Assembly: GCA_017744605.1 (NCBI GenBank)
Contig: JAGIAZ010000011.1
Span: 24,634 to 88,633, forward strand
Direction of reading: 5' to 3'
Source: Sphingobium sp.
Lineage (GTDB): Bacteria; Pseudomonadota; Alphaproteobacteria; Sphingomonadales; Sphingomonadaceae
Length of the DNA stretch: 64,000 bases
Shown: piece by piece, positions 34,370 to 41,803 of the stretch
Layout of the letters: each line of letters begins with the position of its first letter
Numbering within the stretch: the stretch's first letter is position 1
The notes under the pieces: generated by a model
Databases searched by the model: none
Seen by the model: the letters and a program-made list of their open reading frames with translations, nothing else
What the model was told of the DNA's origin: nothing
Position numbers and translations under genes: made by a program

Positions 34370-35453
34370 GCACTACCTCAATGTGGTTCGCGATCCCGGT
34401 CTCGATCCGGGCCGGCGGCGGGCCGAACGGCATTCCGCTTCCTCGGTCCTCGCACACCTCATTTCGAGGCCCGAACTTGAGATCCGGTCGTTCCTCGAAA
34501 CTCAGAATGCGGTCAGGCGTTTTGGAAGACGAGATCGGCTTGCCCTTGCGGAGCGCATCAACGTCCGCATGCGGCGCCAGCAGCTCGATCAACCGATATG
34601 TATAGTTCCGCAGGAGATTGCCGCGCTGGATGGCGATCTTCGTGCTATGCGGTCCGAAGAGCCGGCTCGAGCCCGGCAATGTGACCAGTCCGTCGCGAGA
34701 ACCATTATCGGCTGCCATCTGAGCGACGATGCCCACGCCCATGCCGAGCTGGACATAGGTCTTGATGACGTCGGCATCCATGGCGGCCAGCCTGATATCC
34801 GGTTCCAGCTCCGCGCGTGCAAATGTCTCGACGATGCCGGAGCCGCCGGTCACGTCGGGGCTGTAGGTGATGATCGGGTAGCGTGCGAGTTGCTCCAGCG
34901 CGAGGTCTGTCACCCGGCAAAGTTCGTGGCCGGGCGGGACGATCACCACGTGCTTCCAGCTGAAACATGGAATGGTCTCCAGCTCGTTGTGCCCGTCGAC
35001 CGCCTCGGTCGCTATGCCGATATCCGCTTCTCCACGGACAAGCATGTCCACGACATAGCGCGGGCTGCCTTGTCGCAGCTCCACGTCCACATCGGGAAAT
35101 TGCTCGCTGAACCGCACCAGCACCGGCGGGAGCACGTAGTTGGCCTGGTTGTGCGTTGCGGCGATGACCAGCCTGCCGCTGTCGGCTTGCGCGAACTGCT
35201 GGGAAAGGCGCTTGAGATTGTCCGATTCCCGAAGCAGACGATCGATCACCTGGGCGGCGCTTTGACCCGCCTTGGTCAGGCCGACCAGACGCTTCCCACG
35301 GCGCACGAAAATCTCGAACTTGAGCTCCGCCTCAAGCTCCTTGATCTGTTTGCTGACACCGGATTGGGAGGTGTAAAGCTCTTGCGCCACCTTCGTCAGG
35401 TTGAGGTCGTTCCGGACCGCGGCGCGTACATATTTCAGCTGCTGCAGGTTCAT
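34362..35453 (-). CDS. LysR-type regulator, CysB/Cbl-like
   Basis: 363 residues. The N-terminal winged HTH (MNLQQLKYVRAAVRNDLNLT, TSQSGVSKQIKELE) and the sensor domain (ATHNQANYVLPPVLVRF, GEADIGIATEA, ITYSPDVTGGSGI) match CysB rather than generic LysR proteins. CysB-type regulators sense sulfur status through O-acetylserine or sulfur ligands. About 40 residues longer than usual at the C terminus; the extra part (after ALRKGKPISSS) runs into the sulfite dehydrogenase gene by 8 bases. Start at 35453, where the family begins. Probably controls sorAB and perhaps nearby genes. Confidence 0.88.
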   Translation of the reverse strand: MNLQQLKYVRAAVRNDLNLTKVAQELYTSQSGVSKQIKELEAELKFEIFVRRGKRLVGLTKAGQSAAQVIDRLLRESDNLKRLSQQFAQADSGRLVIAATHNQANYVLPPVLVRFSEQFPDVDVELRQGSPRYVVDMLVRGEADIGIATEAVDGHNELETIPCFSWKHVVIVPPGHELCRVTDLALEQLARYPIITYSPDVTGGSGIVETFARAELEPDIRLAAMDADVIKTYVQLGMGVGIVAQMAADNGSRDGLVTLPGSSRLFGPHSTKIAIQRGNLLRNYTYRLIELLAPHADVDALRKGKPISSSKTPDRILSFEERPDLKFGPRNEVCEDRGSGMPFGPPPARIETGIANHIEVVHD

Positions 35454-35729
35454 GACGCTGCCGGCTCTGCAACCGGCGCCGCCCAGCTGGACCTCGCGGA
35501 CGCACGAAACCGCGTGTCGGGCCTTTGCCACGATAGCCGCTCAACGGCAGTCCCAAACCCATAGATCATGACGCGCCCTCTTCAGTGGCAGCATCCTCCG
35601 TAGGGTAGCGGCTTCCCAATCATATTGGTAGAAATAATGTCGAGAAGCAAGAGTGTCTGTGGCGTAGGATATTTTTCCGTTGCCCAAGAAAAGCCAGTCG
35701 CGCCACGAGCCTGCTCCATATGGGGCCGT

Positions 35730-37109
35730 TCACGAGGCAGAAGCGTCGAAGCGCCACCCTCCGCCCAAGGCCTGATAAAGCGATATGCGGGCCATCAATG
35801 CGTCCGCCTGCGCCTGGACGAGGCCCAGCTCGGCGGCAAGCAGGCCGCGCTGCGCATCGAGTTGCTCCAGATAGGGCGAATAGCCGGCGCGATAGCGATT
35901 GGATGCCAGCCGGAACGTTTCGGCAAGGGCATCGCGCTGCGCCGTGAAGACGCCCACCTGCTCGTCGGCCCTCGCGACTCCCGCCAGCGCGTCGTCCACG
36001 TCCCGGAATGCGTTGAGCGCCACCTTGCGATAGGAGAAAGCGGCGGCATCGCGCTGCGCCGCGGCGCTCGTCACGCCTGCGCGCAGGCGGCCGCCCTGAA
36101 ACAACGGCGCTAGGATGCTCCCGCCCGCCGACCACGAGGTGATCGGATCCTTGAGCAAGGTCGAGAAGGCCGCCCCGGCCGATCCGGTCAGCCGAAACTG
36201 CGGGAGATAACGCTTGCGCGCCGCCGAGAGCGAGTGATCGCTGGCCGCAAGCAACAACTCCGCCTGCGCGACGTCAGGCCTGCGGCGCAGAAGCTCGGAC
36301 GGCAGCCCCTCTGGAATGCCAGGCGTCTTGAGGGCCGTCAGCACCGCGCCGCGCGTGATCGCGCCCGGCAGGTCGCCAGCCAGCAGCCGCAGCGCGTTTT
36401 CCTGCCTGGACCGCGCCTGCTCAAGCGGTGCGACGATCTGCACTGCCGATTGATATTCGGCCTGTGCCTGCGCCAGTTCGAGCTTGGGCGAATAGCCCGC
36501 GTCGGTGCGGCGCTTGATGAGGGCAAGGGCTTGCTGGCGCGCCTCAATAGCCTGCCGTGCAATGGCGAGGCGCGCGTCGAGCGCAAGCAGCGTCACATAA
36601 CCGCTCGCTGCCGTTGCGGTGACCGAGAGCCGCACGGAATCCCGCGCGGCCTTGCTCGCCAGCCAGGCCGAGCGCGCCGCCGATTTCTGGTCCGAGAGTC
36701 GCCCGAACAGGTCCGCTTCCCACGAGGCTTGCAGGAGCGGCTGGGCGGCGGTCTGCTCCGACGGCGTACCGAACGGGCTGACGCTGCGCGACCGTGCGCC
36801 AGCGGCAAGACCGTCGAGCGTCGGCAGCAGTGCCGCCCGCGCACCCAGTTCCTGCGCCCGTGCGTCGCGGATGCGGGCGCCGGCAATGGCGATATCGGGA
36901 TTGTTGGCGAGCGCGCGGACGATCAGATCGTTGAGCGCGGAATCCTGAAAGGCCAGCCACCAGTCCTGATCGAGCGAAGCGTCGGCGGCCAAATCGGTCT
37001 GCCAGCGATCGGGCGGCGCGAGCGGATCGACGCGGGCGGTCTCGACGGCAGGGCCAGCGCAACCGGACAGCGACAGCGCAAGCGCCAGAGCGGGAAACGC
37101 CGTGCGCAT
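35730..37109 (-). CDS. outer-membrane efflux lipoprotein, NodT/OprM family
   Basis: 459 residues. Lipoprotein signal with lipobox LSGC (Cys17). Two OEP repeats follow, with the helical-barrel pattern ALANNPDIAIAGARIRDARAQE and GLPSELLRRRPDVAQAELLLAA, a strong signature of the TolC-like NodT family. Forms the outer-membrane tube of a tripartite pump. Last gene of the operon with the adaptor (one-base overlap) and the DHA2 transporter. Confidence 0.94.
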   Translation of the reverse strand: MRTAFPALALALSLSGCAGPAVETARVDPLAPPDRWQTDLAADASLDQDWWLAFQDSALNDLIVRALANNPDIAIAGARIRDARAQELGARAALLPTLDGLAAGARSRSVSPFGTPSEQTAAQPLLQASWEADLFGRLSDQKSAARSAWLASKAARDSVRLSVTATAASGYVTLLALDARLAIARQAIEARQQALALIKRRTDAGYSPKLELAQAQAEYQSAVQIVAPLEQARSRQENALRLLAGDLPGAITRGAVLTALKTPGIPEGLPSELLRRRPDVAQAELLLAASDHSLSAARKRYLPQFRLTGSAGAAFSTLLKDPITSWSAGGSILAPLFQGGRLRAGVTSAAAQRDAAAFSYRKVALNAFRDVDDALAGVARADEQVGVFTAQRDALAETFRLASNRYRAGYSPYLEQLDAQRGLLAAELGLVQAQADALMARISLYQALGGGWRFDASAS

Positions 37110-38227
37110 CAGTTTCTCGTGGCGATATTGAGTTCGACCGACATGCCCGGCCTTAGCCCGCGCGCGGCCGCTTGCCCGGGATCGATCCGGATGCGCACGG
37201 CGATGCGCTGCGCAACCTTGACGAAATTGCCGGTCGCATTGTCGGGCTTCAGTACGGCGAATTCCGATCCGGCGGCCGGCGAAAGGCTCTCGACCCTGCC
37301 TTTCAGTTCCGCGCCGCCCAGTGCATCGACCCGGAAGGTCGCCTTCTGCCCCGGCCGCATCCTTCGCGTCTGCGCTTCCTTGAAGTTGGCGATGACCCAG
37401 AGATCTCGCGGCACCAGGAACATGAGCTGCGTGCCCGCCGACACGAACGCGCCGTTGCGCACGCCGATCTCGGAAAGCTGGCCGTCGACCGGCGCACGGA
37501 TAACGGTATTGTCGAGATCGATCTGCGCGAGATGGAGCTGGGCCTGAGCGGCCTCGACCGATGCCTCGAGGCCGCCGCGTCCCACGATGACCGAGCGCAC
37601 GTCCTGATGGCCGACCTGCTCGGCCGCCTGCGCCTGTCGCAATCCGGCCTGCGCGGCGAGCAGGGCTGCGCGCGTCTGGTCACGTTCGCGTTCGGAAATG
37701 GAGCCGTCCGCGACCAGGGCATCGGCGCGCTTCATATCGGCCTGGGCGCGCACGAGCTGAGCTTCGGCATTGGCGATGGCCGCCGATTGCCCCACCAAAG
37801 CTGCCTCGCGGGCGCGCTGACTCTGCTGCGAATTGGCGAGAGCCGCGTGTTGCGCGGCAAGGCTCCCCTTCGCCTGCTCGACCCGCGCCGCATAGATGCG
37901 ACTGTCGATGGTGGCGAGCACCTGACCCCGTTTCACGAACATGAAATCCTTGACCGGAACGGAGGTCACATAGCCGCTGACCTGCGGGCTGATGATCGTG
38001 ACCTGGCCACGCACATAGGCATTGTCCGTTTCCTCGGACCAACCGGCGAAGGGTGGCAGATGCCAGGCGTAGAGAATGGAAAGCACAGCAGCGAGCGCGA
38101 TGGCGCCGATCGCGATTATGGTCATGCGGCTCTTGGGCGGCGGCCTCCAGCCGGCGGGCGCTTCCGCGGACGGCGGTTCGACGGGCGCTGTCTGGGCTTG
38201 CGGCGGCACGGACTGCGACTGGGTCAT
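37109..38227 (-). CDS. membrane fusion protein, EmrA/HlyD family
   Basis: 372 residues. One N-terminal membrane helix (MTIIAIGAIALAAVLSILYAW, about 35-55), then the lipoyl half-motifs (AYVRGQVTIISPQVSGYVTSVPVKD), a long Ala/Gln-rich coiled coil (about 115-205) and a beta-barrel (IRAPVDGQLSEIGVRNGAFV). Periplasmic adaptor between the MFS pump and the outer-membrane channel. It begins 10 bases after the transporter stop. Confidence 0.94.
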   Translation of the reverse strand: MTQSQSVPPQAQTAPVEPPSAEAPAGWRPPPKSRMTIIAIGAIALAAVLSILYAWHLPPFAGWSEETDNAYVRGQVTIISPQVSGYVTSVPVKDFMFVKRGQVLATIDSRIYAARVEQAKGSLAAQHAALANSQQSQRAREAALVGQSAAIANAEAQLVRAQADMKRADALVADGSISERERDQTRAALLAAQAGLRQAQAAEQVGHQDVRSVIVGRGGLEASVEAAQAQLHLAQIDLDNTVIRAPVDGQLSEIGVRNGAFVSAGTQLMFLVPRDLWVIANFKEAQTRRMRPGQKATFRVDALGGAELKGRVESLSPAAGSEFAVLKPDNATGNFVKVAQRIAVRIRIDPGQAAARGLRPGMSVELNIATRN

Positions 38228-38237
38228 AGATCTCCCT

Positions 38238-39965
38238 TCATTGCTGCGGCTTGGCCGCCTGGGCCTGAAGAGCCTGCTGGAGCTGGACCAGCGGCGAGAT
38301 CTCGCCCCGCCGCACGATCGAGCGGCGAATCATGAGGCCCCAGATCACGGCGAGCGTAGCCAGCACGCCGACCAGCAGGAACACGTCATTGAAGGCGAGG
38401 ATATTGGCCTCGCGTGCGGTCTGGCCGGCAAGCAGCGCTGTTCCTTGCGCGCTGCGTAGCGTCGGATCTCCGACAACGCCCGCCAATGCCGCGCTTCCGC
38501 CGCGAATGCGCGCCGCGATCAGCGGATCGGTCATGATGATGCTCTGCACCAGCTCGTGCGAATGGAACTTTTCCCGAATGACCTGGAAGGAGCCCAGAAA
38601 TGTCGAACCGGCAAGGCCGCCAAGGCTCTGGCTGAGGCTGAACAGCACAATGAAGCTGATGAAGTTCTTCGGCCCCGCCAGCAATGTGCGCGCGATGCCG
38701 ATGACCATTGCCTGCGACAGGAACAGCAAGGATGCGAAGCCGATCAACGCCTGGCTGAGATAGAAGCTGCTGGGGCGCGTCAGGTTGGTGGAACTGGCGT
38801 CCATGAAGGCAGCGACGGCGATGAGCGCCACGGCGATCGTGATGGGCCGAGACAGATTCTGTGGATTGAGCGTCAGCACGGCGGTCAGCATGCCTGCGAT
38901 GGAAGCCAGGACGATGACGATATTGAGCACGGTCATCTGATCGTTGATCAGCCCGACGACGGTAAACAGGCCGACTGACCCGAACGCCTGCTCGGAAAGG
39001 AGGATGCGGACCGATGCCGCCACGAGAATCAGCCTGACCATCTCGCGCCGTCCGAGCCAGCGTGTGTTGATAAGTGGATTTTCGCGAAAATGCTCGAGCG
39101 TGAATGCCGCCGTGATCAGCGCGACGCTGCCCGCCAGCGACCAGCCCATCCAGGCGCGCTCGGTCCACCATTCAATGCGCCCCTCCGAGAGGACCGCGAT
39201 GAGCAGGCAGAGGCCGGGGGCCAGCAGCGCAAAGGTCATGAAATCGCCGCGCTCGAAGGCCTTGCTGCGTTGGCTCGGCGGCAGTGGCAGCGCCATGATC
39301 GTGGCGAGCGTCGCCAGCGTGAGGCCCAGTTCGAACCAGTAGAGCATGTGCCAGTCGCCCGTTTCGAGGAGATAGGGCGAGACAATACGAGCGAGGGGCG
39401 TGGCAAGCTGGGGGATGGAAATGCCGAGCATGATTCCCGCCAGCCGCTTCGGCCCGGAAAAGCCTTGCATCAGGTAGAGGATCGTCAGCGTGGTGAGGCC
39501 GCTGGCCGCAAGGCCGCTCGCGGCACGCACGGCGACCGACGACCAGAAGTCGTGCGCGAAGAGATGCAGCAGAGTCGCAGTCGCATAAATGGCGAGCATC
39601 CAGCGGATGAAGGGCTGGAGGCCGAATTGCTGCCGATATTTGACCAGCAGCAGATTCGCGGTGGTGTTGGTCATGAAATAGGCTGCCGTCAGCCAGGCCG
39701 CCTCATTGGAATAGAGGCCGAGGGTTCCCTGGGCGAAGTTGAGATTGACGGTGATCAGAGCATTGCCGAGGCCGCTGGTGATGCCGATGAGCAGGCCGAC
39801 GATGATATAGAAGGTTCGCCTCGCCGTTGGATGATCCGGATTTGCCGGCGAACCGGGCAGCGTCGGTTGCTCGTGCGGCTTGAAAACATATCCGGACTCG
39901 TCCTGCACCGCCCAGGTCCTCGTAGCGTGGAAAGGGAGTCTAGGTTGTGCACCTACAGCATGCAA
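38238..39965 (-). CDS. DHA2-family MFS drug exporter, EmrB-like
   Basis: 575 residues with about 14 predicted membrane helices, as in DHA2 proteins. Exports hydrophobic toxic compounds with the adaptor and channel encoded downstream. Helices begin near residue 50 (FYIIVGLLIGITSGLGNALI). The first 49 residues are hydrophilic; the ATG at 39965 gives this length, but a GTG at 39908 is another possible start. First gene of the three-gene operon. No regulator gene is adjacent in the same orientation; the MarR gene at 41144 is separated by the racemase gene. Confidence 0.9.
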   Translation of the reverse strand: MHAVGAQPRLPFHATRTWAVQDESGYVFKPHEQPTLPGSPANPDHPTARRTFYIIVGLLIGITSGLGNALITVNLNFAQGTLGLYSNEAAWLTAAYFMTNTTANLLLVKYRQQFGLQPFIRWMLAIYATATLLHLFAHDFWSSVAVRAASGLAASGLTTLTILYLMQGFSGPKRLAGIMLGISIPQLATPLARIVSPYLLETGDWHMLYWFELGLTLATLATIMALPLPPSQRSKAFERGDFMTFALLAPGLCLLIAVLSEGRIEWWTERAWMGWSLAGSVALITAAFTLEHFRENPLINTRWLGRREMVRLILVAASVRILLSEQAFGSVGLFTVVGLINDQMTVLNIVIVLASIAGMLTAVLTLNPQNLSRPITIAVALIAVAAFMDASSTNLTRPSSFYLSQALIGFASLLFLSQAMVIGIARTLLAGPKNFISFIVLFSLSQSLGGLAGSTFLGSFQVIREKFHSHELVQSIIMTDPLIAARIRGGSAALAGVVGDPTLRSAQGTALLAGQTAREANILAFNDVFLLVGVLATLAVIWGLMIRRSIVRRGEISPLVQLQQALQAQAAKPQQ

Positions 39966-40058
39966 CGGCTGCGAACGGCGTCGGCTTTTGATATGATCTC
40001 AGGACGCGCCCCATATCCGGGCCTGCGCGTGTTGAACGGGCAGGGGGCGTGCCGATCA

Positions 40059-41147
40059 TTATGGCGTGCTCCATCGATCAATCAGCGCCAGCGGGTCATG
40101 ATTGGCCTGAGCGGGAAAAGTGGGCGTACCGGAAAATCTCGGCGCGGGCGCGGGCAGGCCGTCAATGAAGGCATTTCGGGCCTGGTTGACCGGGTGATCC
40201 GGCGCCTCCTGGATCGAGATGACAGGCGCAACGCAAGCGTCGCTCTGCGCGAATTGATCGACCCAATGGCATCGCGGCTGCTGCCGGATGCGCGCGGCGA
40301 AGGTCTCCCGCAAAACCGGCCAGTTTGTCTGCTCCGCCCGATCCGGCAGCGCGGCGAGGTCCAGCCCCAGCCCTGCCACGAACGCCGCATAGAAGCGCGG
40401 TTCAAGCGCGCAGACGACCAGGAACAGCCCATCGCGCGCTTCATACAAGCGCGCATAGGGGCAACTGCCGTCATTCATGGGCTGCCAGAGCGCTGCCGGG
40501 TTCTGTCCGCGCTGCAACATCGCGAAAATCGGTGTCATCAGCGAAAGCGTGCCGTCCACAATGGCGCCGTCGACGACTTGCCCCATGCCGGTCCGGCGCG
40601 CGTGCAGCAAGGCGGCCAGGACGCCCATGACAAGATAAGCCGCGCCTCCCGCCGTATCCCCGACAAGTGCAAAGGGCGGCATTTTGGGGGAGCCGCCAAG
40701 CCCAAGCCATTCAAGGGCGCCGGTATAGGCGACATAACTGGGATCATGTCCTGCCGACGCGGCGAGCGGGCCGGTTTGGCCCCAGCCGGTGGACCGTCCA
40801 TAGATGAGGCGAGGGACACGCCGCAGGCACTCATCCGGACCGAGTCCCAGCCGCTCCATGGCGCCGGGCCTCAGCCCTTCGATCAGGATGTCCGCCTTGT
40901 CCAGCAAGCCAAGGAACGCTTCACGCCCGGCTTCCTCCTTGAGGTCCAGCGTGATGGTGGCGCGGCCGCGCAGGAGCGGGTCGTCGGCTGCATAGACGAG
41001 CTCTCGCTGGCGAGGCGTGTCGATGCGCAGGATCTCGGCGCCCATATCCGCCATCAGCATCCCGGCAAACGGCAAGGGGCCGATCCCGGCCATCTCGATG
41101 ATGCGGACGCCGGCAAGCGGTCCGCGCCGTGGCTCGGTATTGCTCAT
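40059..41147 (-). CDS. alpha-methylacyl-CoA racemase-like family III CoA-transferase (CaiB/BaiF)
   Basis: 362 residues. His134 in SAGHDPSY, Asp164 in VGDTAGG and Glu249 in ALEPRFY sit exactly eight positions beyond the His126/Asp156/Glu241 reported for M. tuberculosis MCR, so all three racemase residues and their spacing are kept. Interconverts 2R- and 2S-methylacyl-CoA so that branched chains can enter beta-oxidation; a CoA-transferase role is less likely given these residues. Its start overlaps the marR stop by 4 bases. Divergent from the TonB-to-carotenoid-oxygenase operon and likely part of the same pathway. Confidence 0.88.
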   Translation of the reverse strand: MSNTEPRRGPLAGVRIIEMAGIGPLPFAGMLMADMGAEILRIDTPRQRELVYAADDPLLRGRATITLDLKEEAGREAFLGLLDKADILIEGLRPGAMERLGLGPDECLRRVPRLIYGRSTGWGQTGPLAASAGHDPSYVAYTGALEWLGLGGSPKMPPFALVGDTAGGAAYLVMGVLAALLHARRTGMGQVVDGAIVDGTLSLMTPIFAMLQRGQNPAALWQPMNDGSCPYARLYEARDGLFLVVCALEPRFYAAFVAGLGLDLAALPDRAEQTNWPVLRETFAARIRQQPRCHWVDQFAQSDACVAPVISIQEAPDHPVNQARNAFIDGLPAPAPRFSGTPTFPAQANHDPLALIDRWSTP

Positions 41148-41644
41148 TCCACCTGCCCGTCGAGCAGGCGCGACAAAAGACCGACCAGAACCTCCGTCTC
41201 CGCCGGGCTAAGGGTATCGCCGATGAAGTTGCGCTCGACTTCCAGGGCCATGTCGCGAACGTCCTCGAACTTTCGCTTTCCGGCAGTGGTCAAATGCACG
41301 CGGCGGGATCTGCCGTCCGTCTTGGAGGCCTTGCGCGCGATGTAGCCCAGCGCCTCCAGGGCATTGAGCATCGTTGCGACCTGTGCGGGCTCCATTCCCA
41401 GCGTGGCGCAGAGCTGCGACGGCGTGATGCCCGGATTGTCCCCGATCGTGAACATGGCGCCGACATGGTTCGGGTGGAAGCCGTCGACTCCCGCTATCCG
41501 TGTGAAATGCTTCTTAAAATTCAACTGAAGGCGGCGCAGCAGATAGCCCAGCGAAGAGGAGAGGGCGACCGTCTCGAGCGCATCCCGCTCGCTTTCCGGC
41601 GGGACATCCTTCTCGCCCTGCACTTCAGGCTGACTGCGTGCCAT
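41144..41644 (-). CDS. MarR-family transcriptional regulator
   Basis: 166 residues. The winged helix (ITPSQLCATLGMEPAQVATMLNALEALGYI, then TDGRSRRVHLTTAG) is typical MarR. Such repressors respond to aromatic acids or CoA thioesters. Start at 41644 (MARSQPEVQG), not the longer frame to 41698. It leads a two-gene operon with the racemase and diverges from the receptor gene; the palindrome at 41744-41761 between them is its probable operator. Confidence 0.9.
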   Translation of the reverse strand: MARSQPEVQGEKDVPPESERDALETVALSSSLGYLLRRLQLNFKKHFTRIAGVDGFHPNHVGAMFTIGDNPGITPSQLCATLGMEPAQVATMLNALEALGYIARKASKTDGRSRRVHLTTAGKRKFEDVRDMALEVERNFIGDTLSPAETEVLVGLLSRLLDGQVE

Positions 41645-41743
41645 TTCCGGCCTCCATCGATTGTTCGGACAGCTGCGCGAGCGCGCTTCTGCGCGCATTC
41701 AATGCCTCCACGAAAACTACTTTACAAGAAAAACTATATCTGT

Positions 41744-41761
41744 TTTATTTTAGAAAATAAA
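41744..41761. promoter_or_regulatory. 18-bp AT-rich palindrome, probable MarR operator
   Basis: TTTATTTT-AG-AAAATAAA, perfect 8-bp arms, in the only strongly AT-rich stretch between the divergent marR and TonB receptor genes, about 100 bases from the marR start and about 43 from the receptor start. Size and symmetry suit a MarR dimer controlling both operons. Confidence 0.55.
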
Positions 41762-41803
41762 TTAGAGTCGCCGGATATGAGGGCGGGCAATCTGGAGAGT
41801 GTG

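Noticed and set aside
34394..34414. GATCCCGG/CCGGGATC-type hairpin as terminator of the CysB-like gene
   Set aside because: It lies inside the reading frame, has a weak stem and no T-run; not enough for a terminator call.
39090..41147. Long plus-strand frame running into 41345
   Set aside because: Antisense to the efflux transporter and racemase, which both have full motifs; its peptide shows no family features.
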